Shown here: in pieces, positions 18,929 through 28,245 of the stretch
Layout of the letters: every line of letters starts with the position of its first letter
Position numbering within the stretch: the stretch's first letter is position 1
Source of the DNA: Gilliamella sp. wkB7
GTDB lineage: Bacteria > Pseudomonadota > Gammaproteobacteria > Enterobacterales > Orbaceae
Length of the DNA: 64,000 nucleotides
Direction: 5' to 3'
Assembly: GCF_001693435.1 (NCBI RefSeq)
Contig: NZ_CM004509.1
Span: 2,480,001 to 2,544,000 of the forward strand
Notes under the pieces: generated by a model
Told to the model about the DNA's origin: nothing
Seen by the model: only the letters and a program-made list of their open reading frames with translations
Databases searched by the model: none
Made by a program: the position numbers and the translations under genes

Positions 18929-18946
18929 TATGTTATCTTATTATCG

Positions 18947-20521
18947 TTATTGCCCTGGATATTGACCACTCCAAGTTTCAGATAAAATCTGATTCGTTTT
19001 TTCTGAAGCTAATTGGACACGAATATCCGTTGGTTTTTTATTGTCTTGAACATTAAACCGAATAAGAACTCGCCAACCTTTTGTTACAGAATTATATTGT
19101 ACATCACAGCTCACAATAGATCCGTTATTGATGCTTGATATTGCTTTAACAGGATCTTGTTCTGATAAATTAAGACCAGCAAAGTCAATAACATAAGCGT
19201 TCGAACCATCAAGTTTACGAATTAAATTTGCTTGCTTTATATCACCTAATGATAATCGAGTGCTAATTGCTCTAGTTACATTATCGGGATAACGTTGCTT
19301 TTCATTTAATGAATAGTGTAATCGGTACTTAACATCAAGACTATCACCAGCTTTATAATGTTTTTCAGGCACCCAGAATGAAACGATATTATCGTTTGTT
19401 TCATCTGCTGTAGGGATTTCAACCAGTTCAACCCGACCTTTTTGCCAATTGCCTAAGATTTCTGTCCAAACGCTAGGACGCAATTCATAATGATCATCAA
19501 GATCTTGGTAATCTTCAAATCCATTATCTCGTTGAATCAATCCAAAACCTTTAGGATCTTCGAGACTATATGAAGAAAAAGATAACCGTTTTGGATTATT
19601 TAATGGTCGCCATATCCATTCACCACTGTTTGATAAAATGGATAATCCATTAGAGTCATGCATTGCAGGTCGATAATTTAATAAAGGCGATGGCTGATTT
19701 GGGCCAAACAAATACATGCTAGTTAAAGGTGCAATGCCAAGTTTTTTCACTGAATCGCGGAAAAATATTTTAGCTTGTACAGTTATTGTTGTATCCACAC
19801 TAGGTACCAAAATAAGTTTATAAGCACCCGTTACGCGAGGTGAATCAAGTAAAGCATAAATCACTAAATGCTTTTGTTTAGGTGATGGTCTTTCGATCCA
19901 AAACTCTTTAAAACGAGGGAACTCTTCACCAGTCATCTCACCAGTATCAATCGCTAATCCTCGAGCAGATAAACCATATCGTTGATCTTTTCCAACTGCT
20001 CGGAAATAGCTGCCACCAAGAGCTGTAAAAATTTCATCATCGGTTTTAGTTGGGTTGTTTATTGGATAATGAACTTTAAATCCAGCAAATCCAAGTTTTT
20101 TCGTGTTTAGATGATCTAATCCGACTTTACTTAAATCAAAATAACTCGGATCAAATTTAATTTCATTAACCTGATTATTGACAATTTCATTGATTTTGAC
20201 AGGAGTATCAAAATACATCCCTTCATGATAGAACTCTAATTTAAAACGAGTTTTTTTATCATTCCAATAAGCTTTTTCATGATTAAATTGAATTTTCTGA
20301 TAATCAGCAAATTGTAAAGCGGCTAATTCATTGGGTATGTTTTTAGAGGGTTGTATATAACTTTTCTTTGCTAACTTTTCTGCTTGTATGACAACATCAT
20401 TAAACGAAAAAGCGTATGAAGAAAAACTAATACAAAGAGCTGAAACTATGCAAAACATTTTGCACGTTAATGTTTTAATGAACTGACTGATGGGTAATAA
20501 ATTATACATAAAAACTCGCAT
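18947..20521 (-). CDS. opgG: Periplasmic glucan biosynthesis protein OpgG
   Basis: Periplasmic partner needed for branching or assembly of osmoregulated glucans. 524 aa with a signal peptide: a basic-hydrophobic segment (FIKTLTCKMFCIVSALCISF) ends at a likely cleavage after SSYA, near residue 37. The mature protein has the OpgG/D signature GGSYFRAVGKDQRYGLSARGLAIDTG and EEFPRFKEFWIERP. ATGs at 20521 and 20509 are both possible, neither with a strong ribosome site. It starts 5 bases from the end of an unknown lipoprotein gene and leads into opgH. Confidence 0.94.
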   Translation of the reverse strand: MRVFMYNLLPISQFIKTLTCKMFCIVSALCISFSSYAFSFNDVVIQAEKLAKKSYIQPSKNIPNELAALQFADYQKIQFNHEKAYWNDKKTRFKLEFYHEGMYFDTPVKINEIVNNQVNEIKFDPSYFDLSKVGLDHLNTKKLGFAGFKVHYPINNPTKTDDEIFTALGGSYFRAVGKDQRYGLSARGLAIDTGEMTGEEFPRFKEFWIERPSPKQKHLVIYALLDSPRVTGAYKLILVPSVDTTITVQAKIFFRDSVKKLGIAPLTSMYLFGPNQPSPLLNYRPAMHDSNGLSILSNSGEWIWRPLNNPKRLSFSSYSLEDPKGFGLIQRDNGFEDYQDLDDHYELRPSVWTEILGNWQKGRVELVEIPTADETNDNIVSFWVPEKHYKAGDSLDVKYRLHYSLNEKQRYPDNVTRAISTRLSLGDIKQANLIRKLDGSNAYVIDFAGLNLSEQDPVKAISSINNGSIVSCDVQYNSVTKGWRVLIRFNVQDNKKPTDIRVQLASEKTNQILSETWSGQYPGQ

Positions 20522-20526
20522 TAAGA

Positions 20527-21207
20527 TTATCGGAAAATATTTAAATAATTGATAATGTTATTTTTAGGATCATTCACACACTTTTCCATAAATTCTGTCT
20601 TCATTTCTTGAAGAATACTTGGATTTTCGTCAATCAAAAAGTGAGAATAATTATCCTTAAGAATTTTAGTATGCAAGATTGATAAGTCTCCTTTATTCAT
20701 TTTGAATAAAGTTTGAAAAGTAGAAATTTTATTATTGTCGTTGGTATAGATGGCTGCTGTAAAATCAGCTGAAAGGTCGCAATATTTTTTAATATTTGCT
20801 TGGGTAGCATTGATTTTACTTAATTCAATTTTGTGTTCAATTTGTTTATCTTCAATGACTTTTCTAATTTGAATATCATATTTCAATTCATAATATTCAT
20901 TAAGGTAAAAATTTAAAACACAAGCTGATTGGTTTGGGTCGTTAATACACTTTAAAATACCTTCATTAGAAATGTATTCATTAAAATTTTGTGATTGGAG
21001 TAGTTTTTGTAATTGATCTTTTGCATTAACCACATAAGGGTTATTCGATTCTGTATGTTGCATTAGCACAGATAATGGATCCGTTTCAATCTGTGGTGGC
21101 TCTTCAATTTTTATTGGTGTAGCTTTTATTGGTGTAGCCGATTTATGCGCACAACTGGCAATAAAGATAGGAACCATTGCGCATATAAAAATATTACTTA
21201 ATTTCAT
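20527..21207 (-). CDS. Unknown lipoprotein co-transcribed with opgGH
   Basis: 226-aa protein with a lipoprotein signal (MKLSNIFICAMVPIFIASC), lipidated Cys near residue 19 and an immediate tandem repeat ATPIKATPIK. The mature part is helical and charged, with four further Cys residues, and the motif C(I/V)NDP occurs twice: CINDPNQSAC in the middle and CVNDPK near the C-terminus. I do not recognise a family. The stop lies 5 bases before opgG, so it is probably the first gene of the operon and may act on glucan synthesis or at the envelope under low osmolarity. The role is inferred from position only. Confidence 0.75.
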   Translation of the reverse strand: MKLSNIFICAMVPIFIASCAHKSATPIKATPIKIEEPPQIETDPLSVLMQHTESNNPYVVNAKDQLQKLLQSQNFNEYISNEGILKCINDPNQSACVLNFYLNEYYELKYDIQIRKVIEDKQIEHKIELSKINATQANIKKYCDLSADFTAAIYTNDNNKISTFQTLFKMNKGDLSILHTKILKDNYSHFLIDENPSILQEMKTEFMEKCVNDPKNNIINYLNIFR

Positions 21208-21358
21208 ATATAAATTCCATGAATATATTTTTCGAGTTGTAATTTTTGGGCAGGCTAGATCTGCGCGAAATTATATACTCATATTCTATTAAATACACTA
21301 ACTGATTAGTTAAAAGTGTAAAAAAAGCATACTGAACATTCACTAATATCTTACAGAG

Positions 21359-21595
21359 TTAATGACGACAGATTTTTATTTCGTTGATCGTAAATCCAGA
21401 ATTATTAACAGGTTTGAACTTACCTTTTAACTTTAAAAAGCAGATGAGTTGTTCAGCATTCATATTAGCTTCAGAGCAAGTGTGAAATTTAGCATTTTTG
21501 CCAAACCGTTTTTCAATGGCTTCAAGTAGAGATGATTCTGTATAGTTATTACCAGCCATCATTTGTAAGACTTCATGTCCATGAATTGATAACAT
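21359..21595 (-). CDS. YecH-family small metal-binding protein (DUF2492)
   Basis: 78-aa protein beginning MLSIHGHEVLQMM and containing FHTCSEANMNAEQLICFLKLKGKF, which resembles the YecH family (SVHGHEVLNMM, ARFHTCSAEGMTA, FLEKKGKF). Conserved His and Cys residues suggest metal binding, probably zinc; the biological role of the family is not established. The C-terminus (VNNSGFTINEIKICRH) extends past the usual end. It stands alone with about 150-base gaps on both sides. Confidence 0.82.
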   Translation of the reverse strand: MLSIHGHEVLQMMAGNNYTESSLLEAIEKRFGKNAKFHTCSEANMNAEQLICFLKLKGKFKPVNNSGFTINEIKICRH

Positions 21596-21718
21596 AGCAC
21601 CCTCTGAATCTTGTTTATTTTAGTTGATACAAATATTTTAATGGATGAAGAAAGATATCAGATATTATCAAGAAAAAAAAGTATCTAAGCGTTAAAATAT
21701 CATTAATTATTAGTTAGG

Positions 21719-21752
21719 GAACCCCTATGTAAAACTAGGGGTTGTTGAAAAA
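21719..21752. other. Hairpin downstream of rnb
   Basis: Inverted repeat AACCCCTA / TAGGGGTT with an 8-base loop, just beyond the rnb stop. No T-run follows on either strand, so it may protect the 3' end or act as a weak terminator. Confidence 0.4.
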
Positions 21753-21766
21753 ATAAGATAATTCAA

Positions 21767-23707
21767 TTATTCATCTGTAACTAATTTTACTATTATTGAT
21801 TGATTCTCTTTCTTAACTTGATGTATCTTCACAGTAAGGGTATCTGAAAGTTTATAGCAGATATTGTTATTAATTTTAATGACACCCTCTTCAGGACTTG
21901 AAACTATTTCCTCTCGATTAGGGTGAATTATTGAAAGTGGTAAAAATACAAATGCACCAATATCAGTTAAACGTAGACGAGCACCGCCGCGGTTGATATC
22001 GACAATTTCAGCAACAAAATTATCACCAATTTTATCCGATAAATATTGAACATAAAGATTTTCAGCGATATCACGTTCAGCATAACGTAATAATTTGCGC
22101 CTTTCATTCATGATTTTCAACTGCTCTTTATCGGGTTCATTCAAGGTTTGTGAACGTAAATAATTTTTGATTAAACGATGATTAATCATATCTCCATATT
22201 TGCGTATTGGTGATGTCCAAGTTGCGTAAGCAGTTAATCCTAAGCCAAAATGAGGTTGTGGTTGAATAGAAAAATCGGCAGGACTTTGACATTTACGGAG
22301 CCGAGCTGTTAAAAACGCATCATCATCAATAATTCGTCGTAATTTGATATACCCATCGAAAGATAATAAAGATTCTTTATCAAATCCTTCAATACCATGA
22401 TTGGTTAAAACTTTCAGAATTTGATCAATGAATTTAATGTCAAAACCTGAATGAATATTAAATATACCAAATCCAACTTTATTATTTAATAGCAAGGTTA
22501 AGGCTTGATTAGCAATAATCATGACCTCTTCAACAATTTGACTAGCAATTCGACGAGATTCTTTATTGATGGATTTTACATGACGGTTTTCATCAAGCAC
22601 AAAACGATAATCATTGCTGTCTTTGAATACTAACGCATTGTTTTGTCTCCAAATGGTTCTAATTTTTGCCAAAGATGATAATAAATTGAGTTGTTCGGGT
22701 AAGGTTGCGTTATTAGATAGCAAATCATCAATATTTTCTAAAAAGTCTGAAACATTATTATAAGAAAGTTTCGCTTTTGATTCGATAAATGCGGGCATAA
22801 AAGTGATACTATTTTCATCTATTATACCATTTGCATCGATATTAATATTGCATACTAGCGCTGGTCGTTTTTGGTTTTCCTTTAAAGAACAAAGATCATT
22901 CGCTAACTCTTTAGGTAGCATTGGAATATTAAAATCGGGTAAATAAGTTGTGAAATTTCTTTGTTTAGCAATTTTATCAAGTTGACTGTCTTGTAAAATA
23001 TACGCAGTTGGATCTGCAATAGCGACTTTCAGTTGGTAATTACCTTGCTCGTCCTTTGAAACGGCAATGGCATCATCCATATCTTCTGTATATTCGCTAT
23101 CTATGGTAAAAAAGTTTATATCGGTTAAATCTTGACGATTAGTCAGTTCATTTTCATCAATTGTTAATGTATCTGGCTGTGGTGAATTATCTTCTAAATT
23201 ATATCGAGCCAGAGTTTTTAACCAAGGTAGATAGATTGAACTATTTTCAGCAATAAAATGCGTAATTTCCGCTACAAAATTATTTTTACCTTCTTCAAGA
23301 GGATGAGAAATCAATTTGGCAACGACCCAATCATCTTCTTTAAGTTTTTCTTGAATTTGTTTGTTAATTTTACAGCGAATGGCTAAATTTGCAGGCATGT
23401 TTTCAGGATAAATAACCATTGTTCGCTCTTGAAAACCAACTTTTCCTATAAATCTTTGTAGGGGGCTTTCAATTAATGATTCTGGCTCAAAAACCTTTTT
23501 ATCACCACTTTCAATTACTGTTCCAGATACTTTATCGCCATTGCATACTGTTTTCATTTTATTTGCAGTAATGAAATAACTGGTTTTATTATCAACATCT
23601 AAAAAACCAAATCCTTTCTCATGGGCTCGGACGGTACCTTCAATACGAGGTGTTTGTTGATGAAGTTCTTGCTTTAGTTGTGCAAGTAGCGGATTATTTT
23701 GAAACAT
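21767..23707 (-). CDS. rnb: Ribonuclease II, exoribonuclease
   Basis: Processive 3'-5' exoribonuclease for single-stranded RNA; it accounts for most mRNA decay activity in E. coli. About 646 aa. N-terminal cold-shock OB domains (RIEGTVRAHEKGFGFLDVD) are followed by the RNB domain with the Asp cluster FFTIDSEYTEDMDDAIAV near residue 205 and ATWTSPIRKYGDMINHRLI near residue 495. A C-terminal S1 domain (VAEIVDINRGGARLRLTDIGAFVFLP) ends the protein. A GTG occurs at 23719, but the ATG at 23707 gives MFQNNPLLAQLKQEL, matching the E. coli start. Confidence 0.95.
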   Translation of the reverse strand: MFQNNPLLAQLKQELHQQTPRIEGTVRAHEKGFGFLDVDNKTSYFITANKMKTVCNGDKVSGTVIESGDKKVFEPESLIESPLQRFIGKVGFQERTMVIYPENMPANLAIRCKINKQIQEKLKEDDWVVAKLISHPLEEGKNNFVAEITHFIAENSSIYLPWLKTLARYNLEDNSPQPDTLTIDENELTNRQDLTDINFFTIDSEYTEDMDDAIAVSKDEQGNYQLKVAIADPTAYILQDSQLDKIAKQRNFTTYLPDFNIPMLPKELANDLCSLKENQKRPALVCNINIDANGIIDENSITFMPAFIESKAKLSYNNVSDFLENIDDLLSNNATLPEQLNLLSSLAKIRTIWRQNNALVFKDSNDYRFVLDENRHVKSINKESRRIASQIVEEVMIIANQALTLLLNNKVGFGIFNIHSGFDIKFIDQILKVLTNHGIEGFDKESLLSFDGYIKLRRIIDDDAFLTARLRKCQSPADFSIQPQPHFGLGLTAYATWTSPIRKYGDMINHRLIKNYLRSQTLNEPDKEQLKIMNERRKLLRYAERDIAENLYVQYLSDKIGDNFVAEIVDINRGGARLRLTDIGAFVFLPLSIIHPNREEIVSSPEEGVIKINNNICYKLSDTLTVKIHQVKKENQSIIVKLVTDE

Positions 23708-23844
23708 ACGATTTAACACTTTTTTAAAAACTGTTTCAAGATTTTATCATAGTTATAGAGATTATTGTTATTGAATTAATAGTTGGTGACTTTAGCAATA
23801 ACTATATAATATTAATATTTAACTATAAAAGACTAAGTTGGAAT

Positions 23845-24618
23845 ATGAAATTAAATTATAAATTGCAAGGTATAGGGCAGCCAATTGTTTTTCTGCATGG
23901 TGTGTTTGGTAGTTTAGATAATTTAAATATGTTAGCCAAAGATCTGGTATCTGATTATCAAACAATTCAAGTTGATTTGCGCAATCATGGGCAATCTCCT
24001 TGGTCTGATCAAATAAATTATCCCGCTATGGCGCAAGATGTAGCTGACCTTTGTCATGAACTTCAATTAAAAGACATAATTTTAATTGGTCACTCTATGG
24101 GGGGCAAAGTAGCGATGCAATTATCACAAGTTATACCGCAGCTCATCCAAAAAATCGTTGTAATTGATATTGCACCAGTAAAATATAGCAGTTCGCCCAA
24201 TGCCATTATATTAAGAACTTTAATGTATTGCCTTAATAACCAAATCACCGATAGAAAGCAAATTATGGCAGTTATGCAAGAAGCCGGTCTTAGCGAAGCT
24301 ACTTGTTTATTTTTATTAAAATCTTACAAAAACCAACATTGGTTATTTAATTTACAAACTATCAATGATCAATATGCTAATATTTGCGACTGGCAAACCA
24401 TACCATCCACTTCGCCATGTTTAAAACCAATTTTATTTATTCGTGGAGGGAATTCGGTTTATTTAGCCGACAAATATCAAGATACTATTTATGCTCAATT
24501 TCCTAATGCTAAAATTGTTACGATAGAAGGTGCAGGACATAATGTTCATGCTGAAAAAACACAACAAGTTTTGCAACTTCTACATGATTGGTTAAATTGC
24601 TCATCTGATGATGTGTAA
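23845..24618 (+). CDS. ybfF: Alpha/beta-hydrolase, YbfF-type acyl esterase
   Basis: Cytoplasmic serine esterase with activity on acyl-CoA or ester substrates in the E. coli homologue. 257 aa. It has the oxyanion region FLHGVFGSLDNL, the nucleophile elbow GHSMGGK (Ser near residue 88), VVIDIAP, and the catalytic His in GAGHNVHAEK near the C-terminus. The sequence follows E. coli YbfF throughout. It is divergent from rnb and convergent with the pseudopilin cluster. In E. coli ybfF lies next to seqA; that linkage is not kept here. Confidence 0.9.
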   Translation: MKLNYKLQGIGQPIVFLHGVFGSLDNLNMLAKDLVSDYQTIQVDLRNHGQSPWSDQINYPAMAQDVADLCHELQLKDIILIGHSMGGKVAMQLSQVIPQLIQKIVVIDIAPVKYSSSPNAIILRTLMYCLNNQITDRKQIMAVMQEAGLSEATCLFLLKSYKNQHWLFNLQTINDQYANICDWQTIPSTSPCLKPILFIRGGNSVYLADKYQDTIYAQFPNAKIVTIEGAGHNVHAEKTQQVLQLLHDWLNCSSDDV

Positions 24619-24649
24619 TTTCATTGTTTTCAGTATTCAATATCGATAG

Positions 24650-24979
24650 TTAATTACAAAATAGCCGTTTTTGTTTTACTGATTTAAGATTGTTCGGTGT
24701 AACAGTAACTAAAACCATTTTGCATCTACTATTGTATGGATCGCTTTGTAGCGTATATTGCCAACCATTTGGAATGATATGGTTAGCAATATCCGGATAA
24801 CTTTCAAGGAGTTCAAACGCTATTTGTTCTGCTTGTAACCGATTAGAAAGATAATGATGCTGATGAATAAGTGTTTTTTGGAAACCTATAAAACCAAGAA
24901 TAATTATTGAAAATAGTAAACTTGCTATCATTAATTCAATTAAACTAAAACCCATACTATTTTTATTATTCACAATCAC
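24650..24979 (-). CDS. ppdC: Minor pseudopilin, PpdC-like
   Basis: 109-aa type IV pilin-like protein with a class III signal, MGFSLIELMIASLLFSIIILGFIGFQ, with Glu at +5 and one N-terminal hydrophobic helix. Two Cys lie near the C-terminus. It is the last of four overlapping minus-strand genes whose order matches E. coli ppdA-ppdB-ygdB-ppdC, so it is named by position and by type rather than by close similarity. Such minor pseudopilins prime pilus assembly. The recC gene that follows in E. coli is absent here. Confidence 0.75.
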   Translation of the reverse strand: MIVNNKNSMGFSLIELMIASLLFSIIILGFIGFQKTLIHQHHYLSNRLQAEQIAFELLESYPDIANHIIPNGWQYTLQSDPYNSRCKMVLVTVTPNNLKSVKQKRLFCN

Positions 24980-25403
24980 TACTCCTTTTTTCAGGACAGT
25001 AATCTAACCAATGACCTTTTTCTACAACCAGTTTTGTCCCCTTGAAATGTGCAAGAGAATATAAAAAGAAACCGTCAGCCTCGCCTCGCAAAAGTTGATA
25101 ATTATCCACTTTTAATTGTGATTTTTTTAAACAAGCTTTTAATTGGTATTTTGTGTCTGTTAAGCATTGCCACTGATCGGTTGGTGTTTGCCAATCTTGC
25201 GTTAACGCCCAATTTAATGCCGAACTGGCTTGATTGAATCGTTGATAATAGCGAGTTTCCATAGCAATGGTTTTATGCAAGGAAATCAATAGTTGATTAA
25301 AACCAGTTAATAATAGTAATCCAATGACCATTAAAATAACGACCATTATAATCGCGCTAAATCCGTTTTCATTATTTTGATTCAGTATTAGATAGGTTTT
25401 CAT
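24966..25403 (-). CDS. ygdB: YgdB-like pseudopilin-cluster protein (DUF2509)
   Basis: 145-aa protein with a prepilin-type leader (NENG/FSAIIMVVILMVIGLLLLTGFNQ) that lacks the usual Glu at +5, as in E. coli YgdB. The C-terminus GHWLDYCPEKRSSDCE resembles the YgdB ending GWSDFCPLKERALCQ. It overlaps ppdB by 32 bases and ppdC by 14, pointing to tight translational coupling. Likely a minor component (GspK/PilX-like position) of a type IV pilus or DNA-uptake fibre. Confidence 0.78.
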   Translation of the reverse strand: MKTYLILNQNNENGFSAIIMVVILMVIGLLLLTGFNQLLISLHKTIAMETRYYQRFNQASSALNWALTQDWQTPTDQWQCLTDTKYQLKACLKKSQLKVDNYQLLRGEADGFFLYSLAHFKGTKLVVEKGHWLDYCPEKRSSDCE

Positions 25404-25950
25404 TTTTGATTATTTTAGTCACCTGATATTTAATGTGTTTCTGTTTTTTTAGTTCTGCTCCTATCGATAATTCAATGATGTTATTTTTTTGTTTAATATC
25501 GAATTTCGTTACTTTAATTTCAGCAGGGTCGAATAACTTTTCCCACTTAGTCTCTTTGCAATTCACTGCACCTGTTCTGTATTCAACATTATTATTTTTA
25601 AAGCGATAGGTAAAAATATCAGAATTGTTCAAATTCCAAGGATCGTAGACCCAATCATGGCGGACTTCACTGTCATATCGGATAATCATACAATTTTGAG
25701 CGTTCACAATCTCTAGGGCATTATTTTTCATTTTATGCGGATCATCTGCGATAAATCCTGCTCGTTTGATATCTTTTGATAAACCAATTAATGCTTGCTC
25801 AACAGCTTGTTGTAAATGCGTTATTTGATAATAATGCAATGTATTTTGTTGTAATTGATAATAAAAAGAGGTTGTACTAATAACAATCAAGCTTGTTAAA
25901 GTAATGCTGATTAACATTTCAAGTAATGAAAATCCTAACTCTTTTAACAT
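25372..25950 (-). CDS. ppdB: Minor pseudopilin, PpdB-like
   Basis: 192-aa protein starting LGFSLLEMLISITLTSLIVISTTSFYYQLQ, a typical prepilin signal with Glu at +5. It is followed by a soluble domain with two Cys (NAQNCMIIRYDS and GAVNCKETKW) that may form a disulphide. It fits the PpdB/PilW-like position of the cluster. It overlaps ppdA by 7 bases. Cleavage by a PilD-type peptidase is expected but no such gene lies in this window. Confidence 0.78.
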   Translation of the reverse strand: MLKELGFSLLEMLISITLTSLIVISTTSFYYQLQQNTLHYYQITHLQQAVEQALIGLSKDIKRAGFIADDPHKMKNNALEIVNAQNCMIIRYDSEVRHDWVYDPWNLNNSDIFTYRFKNNNVEYRTGAVNCKETKWEKLFDPAEIKVTKFDIKQKNNIIELSIGAELKKQKHIKYQVTKIIKNENLSNTESK

Positions 25951-26420
25951 GGTGGTAAACTAGGTAAATAACTGTTCAACTGGCAAAATCGAATGCGTCC
26001 ACGGTAGGAAACAAAAACCTTACTTTTACCAACCTCATTAGAGAGTTCTAAGGAAAATGATTGTGCCATATTGCGTCTTCCCCAAAAGTAAATAAGTTTT
26101 TTCTCAGTTAATCCAGTAATTTCTACAGAATTATTCGGTTTGATAAAATGTAATTCACCTTGTTTACATGATGCAGGGCGTTCTTCTGAGGTAATGGTTA
26201 AACACCACGGGGATGAAAAAACAAAAAGTTTATAATTTTGATTTTCAGTATAAGCTTTAACTTGAACTTCATTTAAAAAGTAAGCTAATTGTTGTGTTGT
26301 TGAAACTAATTCATTACGAAGTGCAATTGCTTTCCAATGATGAATGCCTACCGTTGCAACAATAGAACTAATACCTATAATTATCAAAAGTTCGAGTAAT
26401 GAAAATCCTTGAGTATGCAT
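25944..26420 (-). CDS. ppdA: Minor pseudopilin, PpdA-like (GspH/FimT type)
   Basis: 158-aa protein starting MHTQGFSLLELLIIIGISSIVATVGIHHW, a prepilin signal with Glu at +5. The mature part is beta-rich, with SPWCLTITSEERPASC and a C-terminal YRGRIRFCQ that corresponds to WGRLRLCQ in E. coli PpdA. First gene of the four-gene cluster transcribed away from dapD. Minor pseudopilins of this type initiate pilus assembly and support DNA uptake in relatives. No major pilin or pilus motor gene is present in this window. Confidence 0.8.
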   Translation of the reverse strand: MHTQGFSLLELLIIIGISSIVATVGIHHWKAIALRNELVSTTQQLAYFLNEVQVKAYTENQNYKLFVFSSPWCLTITSEERPASCKQGELHFIKPNNSVEITGLTEKKLIYFWGRRNMAQSFSLELSNEVGKSKVFVSYRGRIRFCQLNSYLPSLPPC

Positions 26421-26640
26421 AATAATTTTGTGATTAAAATGGATATGGATAATTCTACAATTTACTCAGCAAATGTTTTTTAGTCAGGAAAATTTTGTGT
26501 AATTTATTCCAAATAAAGTTTGTTTTTTTCTTGCTGAGCTTATTCGTGTTGACAAACCACTTAAAAAGCAAGACAGATTATATTATACTGTTTATCCATT
26601 TTATATTTACTAACGGACTTATAAGTAAAGGAAACTCGAG

Positions 26641-27465
26641 ATGCAACAATTACAAACTATTATCGACGCAGCCTTTGAACGCCGCGCGGAAATCACTCCT
26701 TCAAATGTTGATACAGTAACACGTGACGCAATTAATCAATGTATCGCTTTATTAGACAGCGGTAAAATGCGTGTTGCAGAAAAGATTAATGGTGATTGGG
26801 TGACTCATCAATGGTTAAAAAAAGCGGTGTTGCTCTCTTTCCGTATTAATGAAAACCAACTTATTGATGGCGGTGCAACCAATTATTACGACAAGGTACC
26901 ATTAAAATTTGCTGATTATGATGAAGCGCGATTCCAACAAGAAGGTTTTCGTGTTGTACCATCTGCGATTGCGCGTAAAGGTGCTTATGTGGCACGCAAT
27001 ACCGTGTTAATGCCATCTTATGTCAACATTGGTGCATATGTTGATGAAGGAACAATGGTTGATACATGGGTAACAGTTGGATCTTGTGCGCAAATTGGTA
27101 AAAATGTTCACTTATCTGGTGGTGTAGGTATCGGTGGCGTATTAGAACCATTACAAGCTAACCCAACAATTATTGAAGATAACTGTTTCATCGGTGCTCG
27201 TAGTGAAATCGTTGAAGGTGTAATAGTTGAAGAAGGTAGCGTAATTTCAATGGGCGTATTTATTGGTCAAAGCACTAAAATCTATGATCGTGCAACAGGC
27301 GAAGTCCATTACGGTCGCGTACCAGCAGGTTCAGTGGTGGTATCCGGTAACTTACCAACTAAAGATGGCAAATATAGCCTATATTGTGCAGTAATTGTTA
27401 AAAAAGTTGATGCAAAAACTTTAGGTAAAGTAGGTATTAACGAACTACTACGTACCATCGATTAA
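26641..27465 (+). CDS. dapD: 2,3,4,5-tetrahydropyridine-2,6-dicarboxylate N-succinyltransferase
   Basis: Lysine/meso-diaminopimelate pathway enzyme that transfers succinyl from succinyl-CoA to tetrahydrodipicolinate. 274 aa, identical in length to E. coli DapD. A helical N-terminus is followed by a left-handed beta-helix of hexapeptide repeats ([41 protein letters not shown]). The C-terminal extension is also typical. AAGGA is well placed before the ATG. It stands alone, divergent from the pseudopilins and ended by a strong hairpin. Confidence 0.96.
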   Translation: MQQLQTIIDAAFERRAEITPSNVDTVTRDAINQCIALLDSGKMRVAEKINGDWVTHQWLKKAVLLSFRINENQLIDGGATNYYDKVPLKFADYDEARFQQEGFRVVPSAIARKGAYVARNTVLMPSYVNIGAYVDEGTMVDTWVTVGSCAQIGKNVHLSGGVGIGGVLEPLQANPTIIEDNCFIGARSEIVEGVIVEEGSVISMGVFIGQSTKIYDRATGEVHYGRVPAGSVVVSGNLPTKDGKYSLYCAVIVKKVDAKTLGKVGINELLRTID

Positions 27466-27487
27466 TTTAGCTGTCATCGTCTTTACA

Positions 27488-27521
27488 TGCCGCCTCATTA
27501 GAAAGGCGGCAAATATTTTAT
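27488..27521 (+). terminator. Terminator of dapD
   Basis: Perfect 8-bp GC-rich stem (TGCCGCCT / AGGCGGCA), 8-base loop, followed by AATATTTTATT, 23 bases after the dapD stop. Confidence 0.8.
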
Positions 27522-27569
27522 TCATTCTTAAATTTAATCATATTTATAACCACTCTAAGAGGAGAGTTT

Positions 27570-28061
27570 ATGCCTTCTTTTGATATTGTCTCTGAAATCC
27601 AAATGCCTGAAGTTAAAAACGGTGTCGAAAATGCTACGCGAGAGTTGGCAACCCGTTGGGATTTCAAAAACGTTGAAGCATCGTTTGAATTAAATGAAAA
27701 AAATGAAACGATTAAAGCAACGAGTCAATCTGACTTCCAAGTACAACAGTTGCTGGATATTTTACGTGATAAATTAGCCAAGCGTGGTATTGATGGTGGT
27801 GCTTTAGAAATCCCAGAGGAGATGGAACACAGTGGAAAACTGTACAGCATTACTGTCAAGCTTAAACAAGGGATTGATAAAGAGTTAGCTAAGAAAATTG
27901 TAAAGGTTATCAAAGATAGCAAAATAAAAGTGCAGGCTCAAGTACAAGGTGAGCAAGTTCGTGTTACAGGTAAATCTCGAGATGATTTGCAAGCTACTAT
28001 GGCTTTAGTTCGAAATGGAGAATTTGGACAACCGTTCCAGTTTACTAATTTTAGGGATTAA
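27570..28061 (+). CDS. yajQ: YajQ-family nucleotide-binding protein
   Basis: 163-aa cytoplasmic protein of the UPF0234 family, made of two ferredoxin-like halves that bind nucleic acid or nucleotides (GTP, tRNA and, in Xanthomonas, cyclic di-GMP have been reported for homologues). It follows the family closely: [33 protein letters not shown] at the start and [14 protein letters not shown] at the end. A GAGGAGA ribosome site precedes the ATG. Monocistronic here. Confidence 0.94.
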   Translation: MPSFDIVSEIQMPEVKNGVENATRELATRWDFKNVEASFELNEKNETIKATSQSDFQVQQLLDILRDKLAKRGIDGGALEIPEEMEHSGKLYSITVKLKQGIDKELAKKIVKVIKDSKIKVQAQVQGEQVRVTGKSRDDLQATMALVRNGEFGQPFQFTNFRD

Positions 28062-28132
28062 TCAAATTAACATCCATTTTTGTCGACATTAGTCGGCAAA
28101 GTTAACCTTTGACCATTCAATTTATTCTTGTT

Positions 28133-28170
28133 AAAAAGTTTGAGGTTAACACTACGTTTTAGTATAAAAA
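28133..28170 (+). repeat. Copy 1 of a 38-bp promoter-like intergenic element
   Basis: Contains TTGAGG (28140-28145), a 17-bp spacer and TATAAA (28163-28168). GTTTGAG and GTTTTAG are directly repeated 18 bp apart. Near-identical to elements at 14050-14086 (minus) and 52716-52753. Nothing intact lies immediately downstream: the next sequence is the truncated bglX remnant. Confidence 0.6.
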
Positions 28171-28245
28171 TTAAAATAACTATTGCTAAAGCGTCTTAAA
28201 TATGAAAATCAACTCGATATAGAGTAAAATTTTCTTTAACGAATA

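Noticed and set aside
26495-26719. 74-codon frame overlapping the dapD start
   Set aside because: It runs into dapD in another frame, covers the dapD promoter region and has no ribosome site.
28079-28100. 9-bp hairpin (TTTGTCGAC / GTCGGCAAA) after yajQ as a terminator
   Set aside because: No T-run follows on either strand; it may be an mRNA end structure, but termination is not supported.
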